Shown here piece by piece: positions 18,937 to 27,280 of a stretch of 64,000 nt of DNA. Position numbers and translations under genes: made by a program. Each line of letters begins with the position of its first letter. Position 1 is the first letter of the stretch. This DNA comes from Anaerolineaceae bacterium (GTDB lineage: Bacteria; Chloroflexota; Anaerolineae; Anaerolineales; UBA11657): contig BGOS01000016.1 of assembly GCA_003569365.1 (NCBI GenBank), positions 93,948-157,947 of the forward strand, written 5' to 3'. The notes beneath the pieces were generated by a model. The model was not told the DNA's origin. It worked only from the letters and a program-made list of their open reading frames with translations, and searched no databases.

Positions 18937-20847
18937 ATGTCCAACCTGAACGCCATCCGTGAGCGCATTGATATTGTTGAGCTGATTGGCGAGAGCGTTA
19001 AGCTGCGCCGTTCCGGGCGCGGTTATAGCGGTTTTTGTCCTTTCCACCCCAACGAGAAAACGCCGTCCTTTTATGTGTGGGCGGATACGCAGCGGTGGCG
19101 CTGTTTTGGCGCGTGCAATACCGGCGGGGATGTCTTTGAGTTTGTCACGCGCCGCGAGGGGCTTACTTTTTCCGAGGTGGTGCAGCGGCTGGCCAAGCGT
19201 GCAGGTGTGGAGCTGGCTCCGCCCAACCCGCGCGCTGCGGAACAATCTGCGGTGCAGGATCGGCTGCGCACAGTGCTGGCGGCTGCCGCCAACTATTACC
19301 ACAATGCGCTGCTAAATAGCGCGGCTGCGCGCAGCGTGCGCGAGTATCTGCAAGGCCGCGGCGTAACGCCGGCGATGCAGCAGCGCTTTGTGCTGGGCTA
19401 CGCGCCCGACAGCTGGGATGCCGGCTTGAAGTTTTTTTGCGAGAGCGGCCATGCAATGGCGGATCTGGCAGCGGCAGGCCTGATCAACCAGACTGATGAC
19501 GGCCCGCCGCGCGACCGTTTTCGCAACCGGCTCATGTTTCCCATTCGCGACCGCGACGGGCGCACGGTTGGTTTTGGCGCGCGCGCACTTAACCCCGCGG
19601 ACAACCCCAAGTATCTCAACTCGCCGCAAACGGAGCTATTCACAAAAGGCGCGCTGCTTTACGGGTTGGACTTTGCGCGCAAGGCTGTGCTGGAACAGCG
19701 CGAAGCTGTGCTGGTGGAAGGCTACATGGATGTGATTGGCGCGCACCAGGCCGGGTTTGTGAATGTGGTCTCGCCGATGGGGACAGCGCTCAGCGACCGC
19801 CAGCTGCAGTTGGTGCGCAGCGGCAATCCGCGCATTGTGCTGGCGCTGGACGCGGACGCCGCCGGCGCGCAGGCCGTGATGCGCAGCTTAAATGTTGCAC
19901 GCGAGGATGGCGAGCGCGAGGAGACGCCGGCTTTTGATCCGCGCGGGCTGGTGCGCAATGAAGCGCGTTTGAAGCTGGATATTCGCGTGGCTGCGCTGCC
20001 GGCGGGCATGGACCCGGATGAGTTGATCGCCAAAGATCCGGATGCCTGGCGCGCTGCGGTTGCCAATGCGCAGCCGGTTGTGGATTTTGTAATGAACACG
20101 CTGGCCGCGGGGCGTGACCTGAAAAGTGCCAAAGTGAAAGCGGAGCTGAGCGATATTCTGCTGCCCATCATTCAGGATGTGAGCCACCCGACCGAGCGCG
20201 GCGCGTACATTCAAAAACTGGCGCGCTTGCTGCAAGTGGATGAACGCACGCTGGTGCAGGCTGCAAGCCCGCGCCAGCTGCGCCCGCAGCCTGCAGCAGC
20301 GGCAGCCGCTCCGCCGGCAGCGGTGGAATCGGCCACCACCAACTTGAACGCGCTCGAGACCCATTGCCTGGCGGCGCTGGTGAATGCGCCGGAGCAGCTG
20401 GCGCACATCAACCGGCAGCTGCGCGCGCTGCAGCTGCCAGTGCTGGGCCGCAACGACTTTGCCGAGACGCAATACAGTTTGGTGTTTCAACAGCTCACTG
20501 CGGCGCTGGAGCAAATGGACGCAGAGCCGCTGGATTATCTCAATGCGCACATTGAGCCTGCACTGGCAGACATACTGCAGGCGCTGCTGGAGCTCGGCCG
20601 CAAATCTGCATCGCCCGAAGAGCGCGTGCAGCGGGACTTGGTGGATTCGGCAGTGCGCCTGCGCCAGCGCGCAATTCGGCAGCGCCTAACGGAACTGCAG
20701 TTTATTGCAGAGCAGGATGGGGCAGTGCCGGATGTTGGCGAGCAAAATCCTGAACACAATGCTGGAACACTAACCATCGGGCTGCAGAGCATTCAAAGGT
20801 ATCTGGCGCCGGTCTCGCGCCGCGACAAAATTTCCAGTGGACTGTAA
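18937..20847 (+). CDS. dnaG: DNA primase
   Basis: 636 aa; YSGFCPFHPNEKTPSFYVWADTQRWRCFGACNTGGDVFEFV zinc domain; VLVEGYMDVIGAHQAGF and LALDADAAGAQA TOPRIM motifs. Confidence 0.95.
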   Translation: MSNLNAIRERIDIVELIGESVKLRRSGRGYSGFCPFHPNEKTPSFYVWADTQRWRCFGACNTGGDVFEFVTRREGLTFSEVVQRLAKRAGVELAPPNPRAAEQSAVQDRLRTVLAAAANYYHNALLNSAAARSVREYLQGRGVTPAMQQRFVLGYAPDSWDAGLKFFCESGHAMADLAAAGLINQTDDGPPRDRFRNRLMFPIRDRDGRTVGFGARALNPADNPKYLNSPQTELFTKGALLYGLDFARKAVLEQREAVLVEGYMDVIGAHQAGFVNVVSPMGTALSDRQLQLVRSGNPRIVLALDADAAGAQAVMRSLNVAREDGEREETPAFDPRGLVRNEARLKLDIRVAALPAGMDPDELIAKDPDAWRAAVANAQPVVDFVMNTLAAGRDLKSAKVKAELSDILLPIIQDVSHPTERGAYIQKLARLLQVDERTLVQAASPRQLRPQPAAAAAAPPAAVESATTNLNALETHCLAALVNAPEQLAHINRQLRALQLPVLGRNDFAETQYSLVFQQLTAALEQMDAEPLDYLNAHIEPALADILQALLELGRKSASPEERVQRDLVDSAVRLRQRAIRQRLTELQFIAEQDGAVPDVGEQNPEHNAGTLTIGLQSIQRYLAPVSRRDKISSGL

Positions 20848-20861
20848 ACTTAGCCATTCGC

Positions 20862-22565
20862 ATGCCACCCCGAAAGCCCGCCTCAAAACGCAAGCCGCCG
20901 CACTCGCTGCCCGCAATTAAGAAGGTGCCCGGCCCAGCGGCCGAAAGCAGCACAACCGACCCGGCCGGCGGAGCACATGCGTGGCTGCGCCGCAACACCG
21001 CCGGCCTGCAGGCAGCGGGCAGGCAATTTGCAGCGCATGGCTCTTCAGAAACGGAAGCAAAAAAATCCGAATCCGAATCCGAATCCGAAATTGAATTTGA
21101 AAACGAGGATGAAGATGAGGGTGCGGATTCAGGAAGGGAGGCGGTTGAAGAAGACTCCATCGGCGAAGAGGCTTCCATCGGCGAAGCAGCGCTGGCTGCT
21201 GCCGATGACCCGGTGCGTATGTATCTGCGCGAGATTGGGCGCGGGGACCTGCTGACCGGCGAGCAGGAACTTTGGCTTGCGCTTCAAATTTCGGCTGAAC
21301 ATTGGTTTGTAAAAATCAAGACTGACGGCGTGGATGGCCGGGGACCGGCAACCAGCGACAAGGAACTGCTGCGGCGGCTTTGGGCAGCCATTGGCGTGCA
21401 TTGGAGTCTGCTGGCAAAGGAACGCAAGCGCGCACCGGGGAAGTCGCTGAATTTTTCCAATGTGCTGGCCGAGGCAACCACCCTGCGCATTGGCCCCGGT
21501 TGGCCAGCCCATTCGGTGGTGCGGGGCTGGCTGCATAACGGGCGCTGGGGCACGGACCCCACCTGGAATGTTGTGGCGGAAAGTTTGCTGTATGTTTTGC
21601 GTGGCTTGTATTTGCTGCCGCTGAACATGCAGGTGGAACTTGCGCGCAAGGTCACACGCGCGCGAAGCCTGCCAACCGCTGCAGTGCTGGAGGCGATGCT
21701 GCCAAAGCGCGGCGCAGTGCCGTGGGACATGGCTGAAGTGCATCGCCGCTCCGAACAGGCCATGGAAACATTGGTGCGCAGCAACTTGCGCCTGGTGGTT
21801 AGCGTGGCCAAGCGTTATTTTGCCAGCGGCATGTCGATGCTTGACCTGATTCAAGAGGGCAATATTGGCTTGATGAAAGGCGTGAAGAAATATGATCCGG
21901 CCCGCGGCTACCGGTTGAGTACTTATGCCACGTGGTGGATCCGGCAGTCCATCACGCGCTCTATCGCGGACCAGGCGCGCACCATTCGCATTCCGGTGCA
22001 CATGACGGAGGCTATCAACCGCATCAACCGGGCGCGCCGCCAGTTGACGCAGCAGTTGGGCCGCGAACCGCGCTTGGAAGAGCTGGCACTTGAAGTTGAG
22101 GAGTTTGCGCCGGCTGAGATTGACGCGGTGCGCCTTGCGCTGGCGGGCACGGGAAGCATGGAGCCGGAACTGAAACGCAAGCTGGATCTTGCAACGCGCA
22201 AGATCGTCAAGACCATCCAGCTCACTGAAGAAACAGTGTCTCTGGATGCCCCCATGGGAAGTACCGGGACTGACGGCGATCTCGGTGACATCACCGCCGA
22301 TACTGGCGTGGCTGCGGTCAGCGAGCAGGCATCAAAGAACGCCCTGCGGGATTCCATACGCCAGAAGCTGAGCCTGCTGCTGGAAAATGAGCGCCGCGTA
22401 CTTGACATGCGCTATGGGCTTACAGATGGAAAAATCCGCACGCTTGAGGAAATTGGATCCACGCTCAAACTTACGCGTGAGCGCGTGCGCCAAATTGAAG
22501 CCAAAGCACTGCGAAAGTTGCGCAATACCAGCCGCAACGGAGACCTGCGCGGGCACCTACTGTAG
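20862..22565 (+). CDS. rpoD: RNA polymerase primary sigma factor, RpoD/SigA-like
   Basis: NLRLVVSVAKRYFASGMSMLDLIQEGNIGLMKGVKKYDPARGYRLSTYATWWIRQSITRSIADQARTIRIPVHM; C-terminal HTH TLEEIGSTLKLTRERVRQIEAKALRKLR. Confidence 0.95.
   Translation: MPPRKPASKRKPPHSLPAIKKVPGPAAESSTTDPAGGAHAWLRRNTAGLQAAGRQFAAHGSSETEAKKSESESESEIEFENEDEDEGADSGREAVEEDSIGEEASIGEAALAAADDPVRMYLREIGRGDLLTGEQELWLALQISAEHWFVKIKTDGVDGRGPATSDKELLRRLWAAIGVHWSLLAKERKRAPGKSLNFSNVLAEATTLRIGPGWPAHSVVRGWLHNGRWGTDPTWNVVAESLLYVLRGLYLLPLNMQVELARKVTRARSLPTAAVLEAMLPKRGAVPWDMAEVHRRSEQAMETLVRSNLRLVVSVAKRYFASGMSMLDLIQEGNIGLMKGVKKYDPARGYRLSTYATWWIRQSITRSIADQARTIRIPVHMTEAINRINRARRQLTQQLGREPRLEELALEVEEFAPAEIDAVRLALAGTGSMEPELKRKLDLATRKIVKTIQLTEETVSLDAPMGSTGTDGDLGDITADTGVAAVSEQASKNALRDSIRQKLSLLLENERRVLDMRYGLTDGKIRTLEEIGSTLKLTRERVRQIEAKALRKLRNTSRNGDLRGHLL
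21066..21089 (+). repeat. (TCCGAA)4 hexanucleotide tandem repeat within rpoD
   Basis: tccgaatccgaatccgaatccgaa; encodes alternating Ser-Glu. Confidence 0.95.
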
Positions 22566-22677
22566 GCCGCCAACCGGGCAACCCGCCTGCAATTTGGCAT
22601 CCATTGCGGGGATTGTGATAAACTACACGCACGTTTGTAAATAAAAGTACAAGCGTTTTTCAACCGGGACTATATCC

Positions 22678-23049
22678 GTGCCAGTACAGCTGCTTATCCA
22701 AGATTACTTGCCGATTGGGGTTTATCTGGCGGTTTCCGTTGGCTTGGCCGGCTTGATCGCATTTTTGGGTCACATGCTTGGCCCGCGCCGCGACACCCCC
22801 GAGAAGCTGATGCCCTACGAGTCCGGCATGACTCCCATTGGCGAGGCAGTGCGCCGCGTGCCGGTGCGCTACTACCTGGTGGCGGTGCTCTTTATTTTGT
22901 TTGATATCGAAGTGGTTTACTTTCTGCCGTGGGCGGTGGTGCTGCGCAAACTTGGCATGTTTGGGCTGCTGGAGATGCTGGTGTTTGTGGCAATTTTGCT
23001 GGTGGGCTATGTGTACGTATGGAAGCGCGGTGCGCTTGAGTGGGAATAG
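22678..23049 (+). CDS. nuoA: NADH-quinone oxidoreductase subunit A
   Basis: 123 aa; YESGMTPIGEAVRRVPVRYYLVAVLFILFDIEVVYFLPWAVVL. Confidence 0.95.
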   Translation: MPVQLLIQDYLPIGVYLAVSVGLAGLIAFLGHMLGPRRDTPEKLMPYESGMTPIGEAVRRVPVRYYLVAVLFILFDIEVVYFLPWAVVLRKLGMFGLLEMLVFVAILLVGYVYVWKRGALEWE

Positions 23050-23080
23050 ATTGACTGCCGGAATTTGGAGCGTGAAATAA

Positions 23081-23563
23081 ATGGGCGCGGAACAAAAGCT
23101 GGGCAACATGGGTGTGGTTACTACTTCGCTGGAGACAGTGGTGAACTGGGGCCGTGCCGGTGCAATCTGGCCGATGCTGTTTGGCTTGGCATGCTGTGCA
23201 ATGGAGATGATTGCGACCCAAGCCGGCACCTACGACGCCTCGCGCTTTGGCATGGAGCTGATGCGCGCCTCGCCGCGCCAGGCGGACCTGATGATTGTGG
23301 CCGGGCGTGTTACGCGCAAGATGGCGCCGGTGCTGCGCCGCCTGTACGACCAGATGCCGGATCCCAAGTGGGTGATCAGCATGGGCGACTGCGCTTCTTG
23401 CAGCGGCGTCTTCAATAACTACGCGCTGGTGCAGGGAGTGGATGAGGTGGTGCCGGTGGATGTTTACATTGCCGGCTGCCCGCCGCGCCCTGAAGCTCTC
23501 ATTGATGGCTTCCTCAAGTTGCACGAGAAAGTGCGCGGCGAAAAGCTTGCGCGCTGGGCATAA
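23081..23563 (+). CDS. nuoB: NADH-quinone oxidoreductase subunit B
   Basis: [98 protein letters not shown]. Confidence 0.96.
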   Translation: MGAEQKLGNMGVVTTSLETVVNWGRAGAIWPMLFGLACCAMEMIATQAGTYDASRFGMELMRASPRQADLMIVAGRVTRKMAPVLRRLYDQMPDPKWVISMGDCASCSGVFNNYALVQGVDEVVPVDVYIAGCPPRPEALIDGFLKLHEKVRGEKLARWA

Positions 23564-23578
23564 CATCCGGAGCTGATT

Positions 23579-24100
23579 GTGAGCCATTTAGAGCGGACTA
23601 TTAGCGCGCTGCAACAGCGCTTTCCGCACGGCCTGCTGGGCACGGCGGAGTTTCGCGGGGACATCACGCTGCAGATTGATAGCGCCAGCCTCGTGGCAGT
23701 CTGCCGGTATTTGCGCGACGAGCCCACACTTTGCTACAACGTGCTGGTTGACATTGGCGCAGTGGACTATTCACCACAAGAGCCACGCTTCGCACTTTTC
23801 TACATTGTGTGTGCGCTGGCGCAGAACACGCGCCTGCGCCTGAAAGTATTGTTGCCCGGCACTGAGCCGGTTGCGCCGAGCATTTCCGGCATCTGGCCGT
23901 CCGCAAACTGGCCCGAGCGCGAAGCCTTTGACATGATGGGCATTGGCTTTGAAGGCCACCCGGATCTGCGCCGCATTCTGATGCCGGCAGATTGGGAGGG
24001 GCACCCGCACCGCAAAGACTACCCGCTGGGCTACGAAGAAGTGCAGTTCACATTCAACAAGCGCGAGATTGATGCGCGCAAGAAGTATGCGACCAGCTAG
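23579..24100 (+). CDS. nuoC: NADH-quinone oxidoreductase subunit C
   Basis: SGIWPSANWPEREAFDMMGIGFEGHPDLRRILMPADWEGHPHRKDYPLGYEEVQFT. Confidence 0.95.
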   Translation: MSHLERTISALQQRFPHGLLGTAEFRGDITLQIDSASLVAVCRYLRDEPTLCYNVLVDIGAVDYSPQEPRFALFYIVCALAQNTRLRLKVLLPGTEPVAPSISGIWPSANWPEREAFDMMGIGFEGHPDLRRILMPADWEGHPHRKDYPLGYEEVQFTFNKREIDARKKYATS

Positions 24101-24118
24101 CTGCACGGCAAAAACAAC

Positions 24119-25354
24119 ATGAGCCAGGTTCGCGAACTTGAAACCACGGTGGAGGAGCTGAAGCATCTCTTCAGCCCGCGCGCAGCCACCGGCGAGACCA
24201 TGCTGCTAAACCTTGGGCCGCAGCATCCCAGTACGCATGGCGTGCTGCGCCTGCTGCTGGAGCTGGACGGCGAAGAGGTGGTGTCTTGCATTCCGGATGT
24301 GGGCTTCCTGCACACCGGCATTGAGAAGAACATGGAGGCCAAAACCTTCCTGAAGGCGCTGGTGATGACCGACCGCATGGACTACCTCAACAACATGGGC
24401 AACAACCTGACGTATTGCCTGGCGATTGAGAAGCTGTGCGCGATTGAAGTGCCGGAGCGCGCACAGGTGCTGCGCGTCATTTGCGCGGAACTGCAGCGCA
24501 TTGCCTCGCATCTTGTGTGGCTGGGCACTTCCGCAATTGACCTGAACGCCAGCAGCATCCTCATCTACTGCTTCCGCGACCGTGAGCGCATCATGGACTT
24601 GTTTGAGCTGATTGGCGGACAGCGCATGATGACCTCCTACATTCGCCCGGGCGGCGTGTGGCGCGATGTGCCCGCCGAGTTTCCGGCGGCAGTTGAGTCG
24701 TTTCTGGATTACCTGCCTGCAAAGCTGGATGACTATGAGCGCCTGCTGGACAAAAATCCGATTTATCTGGCGCGCACAATCGACATTGGCATTGTGGATG
24801 GCGATGAAGCGCTGGCGTGGGGCATGACGGGCCCGGCGCTGCGCGGCTCGGGTGTGAACTTTGACGTGCGCCGCGCCATGCCGTATTCCGGCTATGAGAA
24901 CTTTGAGTTTGAGGTGCCATTGGAAACCGGCTGCGATGTATATGCGCGCTACCGCGTGCGCATGCGCGAGTTTCGCGAATCGATCAAGATCATCCGGCAG
25001 GGACTGCGCCTGCTGAAGCCCGGCCCCTTCATAACCTCTGACCGCAAGTTTGCACCGCCGCCACGGGCTGAGCTGGGCCGCAGTATGGAAGCAGTGATCC
25101 ATCACTTCAAGTATTGGACTGATGGCTTTCCGGCGCCGGACGGCGAAGTTTATGTTGCCACCGAGTCGCCGCGCGGCGAGCTGGGCTGCCTGCTGGCGGG
25201 CGATGGCGGGCCAAATCCGCGCCGCGTGCACTTCCGCACGCCGTCGTTCAATACGCTGCAGGTGCTTTCCTGGCTTAGCAAGGGCTATCTGGTTGCAGAC
25301 CTGGTTGCAATCATTGGCTCGATTGATATTGTGCTTGGCGATGTTGACCGCTAG
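24119..25354 (+). CDS. nuoD: NADH-quinone oxidoreductase subunit D
   Basis: LNLGPQHPSTHGVLRLLLELDGEEVVSCIPDVGFLHTGIEKNME; SIDIVLGDVDR C-terminus. Confidence 0.96.
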   Translation: MSQVRELETTVEELKHLFSPRAATGETMLLNLGPQHPSTHGVLRLLLELDGEEVVSCIPDVGFLHTGIEKNMEAKTFLKALVMTDRMDYLNNMGNNLTYCLAIEKLCAIEVPERAQVLRVICAELQRIASHLVWLGTSAIDLNASSILIYCFRDRERIMDLFELIGGQRMMTSYIRPGGVWRDVPAEFPAAVESFLDYLPAKLDDYERLLDKNPIYLARTIDIGIVDGDEALAWGMTGPALRGSGVNFDVRRAMPYSGYENFEFEVPLETGCDVYARYRVRMREFRESIKIIRQGLRLLKPGPFITSDRKFAPPPRAELGRSMEAVIHHFKYWTDGFPAPDGEVYVATESPRGELGCLLAGDGGPNPRRVHFRTPSFNTLQVLSWLSKGYLVADLVAIIGSIDIVLGDVDR

Positions 25355-25390
25355 CAATTTATTTGGATTGATTAGCGCACACCGATTACC

Positions 25391-25882
25391 ATGAGCTTGC
25401 TGCAAAAATACCCCGCTGAGGTCGCCGCCATTCTGGCGCGCTACCCCGCAGACAACAAGCGCTCGGCGGTGATGCCGCTGCTGTACCTGGCGCAGCGCGC
25501 TGAAAATTATGTGCCGGCTGCCGCAATCGATGAAGTGGCGGTGCTGTGCGAGATTGAGCCGACGCAGGTGGCGTCGATAGTGGGCTTTTACACGCTGTAC
25601 TACGACAAGCAGGCCGGCCGGCATCGCATTCAAATTTGCACCGACCTGCCGTGTGCTTTGCGGGGTGCTGACGAATTTGCCGCTGCAGTGTGCGCGCATT
25701 TGGGTGTGGAGATGGGCGGCACTACCGCAGACGGCAAGGTGACGGTGGAAGGCGTGATGTGCCTCGCAGCCTGCGATCGCGCGCCCATGTTTCAGGTTCA
25801 GAATGGTGCCGGGCTTACATTTCATGAAAACCAAACTTTGGATAGCGTAAAGGCCTTGGTGGCCAAGCTTCAAGCGGAATAG
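25391..25882 (+). CDS. nuoE: NADH-quinone oxidoreductase subunit E
   Basis: 2Fe-2S thioredoxin-like: VASIVGFYTLYYDKQAGRHRIQICTDLPCALRGADE; VTVEGVMCLAACDRAPMFQV. Confidence 0.93.
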   Translation: MSLLQKYPAEVAAILARYPADNKRSAVMPLLYLAQRAENYVPAAAIDEVAVLCEIEPTQVASIVGFYTLYYDKQAGRHRIQICTDLPCALRGADEFAAAVCAHLGVEMGGTTADGKVTVEGVMCLAACDRAPMFQVQNGAGLTFHENQTLDSVKALVAKLQAE

Positions 25883-25896
25883 CAGGGAGAATTATC

Positions 25897-27207
25897 TTGA
25901 TAGAACACATAGTCTTGCGCCACCGGTTGCCGGGTTTGGAGAACATCAACCAGTTGGCAGCGTACCAAGCCAGTGGCGGCTTCGATGCGTACCGCACGGT
26001 TGTAACCAGCATGACCCCGCAGGCCGTGATTGACCTGATCAAGGCCAGTGGCTTGCGCGGCCGCGGCGGTGCGGGTTTCCCCACCGGCGTCAAGTGGTCA
26101 TTCCTTAGCAATCGTTTCCCGCGCTATGTGGTGGCCAATTCTGATGAGTCAGAGCCGGGAACATTTAAAGATCGCGAGATTATGGAGCGCAATCCGTTCC
26201 AGTTTCTTGAGGGCTTGATGATCGCTTCTTACGCGGCGCAAGCCAGCACGGCTTACAACTATTTGCGCGGTGAGTTTTGGGAGCTGGCCGCGCGGCTGGA
26301 TGCGCAAATTGCGGAGCTGCATGCTGCGGGCCTGCTCGGCAAAAATGTGCTGGGCACGCAGTATTCATTGGATGTGCACAACCATCTGGGCGCCGGTGCT
26401 TACATTTGCGGTGAAGAGAGCGCGCTGCTCGAATCGATTGAAGGCAAGCTTGGCCAGCCGCGCCTCAAGCCGCCATTTCCCGCTGACCGCGGCTTGTACG
26501 GGCAGCCCACGGTAGTGAACAACACCGAGACACTGGCAAACATTCCGCCAATTGTGGCGCGCGGCGCGGAGTGGTACCGCACGCTGGGCACAGAGAGCAG
26601 CCCCGGCACAAAAGTTATGTGCCTGTCCGGCCATGTTGCCAACGCCGGCAATTATGAAGTGCCGTTTGGCATTACGTTTCGCGATTTGATTTATGGTTTG
26701 GCTGGCGGCATTCGTGGCGGCCGGACGCTCAAGGCCATTTTGCCAAGCGGGGCATCAGCCCCCATTCTGGCAGCCACCGACAAGGTACTGGACACACGCC
26801 TCACTTACGAGGACGTGGCCGCACTGGGTTCGCAGCTGGGTTCTGCGTCCATCATTCTCATGGACGAGACGGTTGATATGAGCTGGGTGGCGATGAAGAC
26901 CACGCATTTCTTCAAGCATGAGTCGTGCGGCAAATGCACGCCGTGCCGCGAAGGCACCTACTGGATGACGCATATTCTGGACCGCGTGCAAGCGGGCGGG
27001 GTGCAGGCGGCGGACCTGGCTTTGCTGAGCGATGTGACGCACCAGATAGGCGGAAAGTGCTTGTGCCCGCTGGGGGATTTTGCGACGAGCGCGGTGGTGT
27101 CAAGCCTCAAATTGTTTCCGGCCGATTACGAGCAGCATCTGGCGGTGGCAGCTGCCGTGCCCGCCAAGCCTGCTGCCCGCGCCAAAGTTGCGCAGCCGGT
27201 AAGCTGA
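25897..27207 (+). CDS. nuoF: NADH-quinone oxidoreductase subunit F
   Basis: GLRGRGGAGFPTGVKWSF; CNSDESEPGTFKDRE-like NSDESEPGTFKDRE; ESCGKCTPCREGTYWM. Confidence 0.96.
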   Translation: MIEHIVLRHRLPGLENINQLAAYQASGGFDAYRTVVTSMTPQAVIDLIKASGLRGRGGAGFPTGVKWSFLSNRFPRYVVANSDESEPGTFKDREIMERNPFQFLEGLMIASYAAQASTAYNYLRGEFWELAARLDAQIAELHAAGLLGKNVLGTQYSLDVHNHLGAGAYICGEESALLESIEGKLGQPRLKPPFPADRGLYGQPTVVNNTETLANIPPIVARGAEWYRTLGTESSPGTKVMCLSGHVANAGNYEVPFGITFRDLIYGLAGGIRGGRTLKAILPSGASAPILAATDKVLDTRLTYEDVAALGSQLGSASIILMDETVDMSWVAMKTTHFFKHESCGKCTPCREGTYWMTHILDRVQAGGVQAADLALLSDVTHQIGGKCLCPLGDFATSAVVSSLKLFPADYEQHLAVAAAVPAKPAARAKVAQPVS

Positions 27208-27280
27208 CACACTCTGCGCAAGCAAATTCTGAAAGTAAAATTGTTGACTGTGCCTTTTCTTTTTAACAGCAGCTGTGACC

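Noticed and set aside
24206-25873. 555-aa minus-strand ORF
   Set aside because: Antisense to nuoD and nuoE; low-complexity His/Gln/Arg composition.
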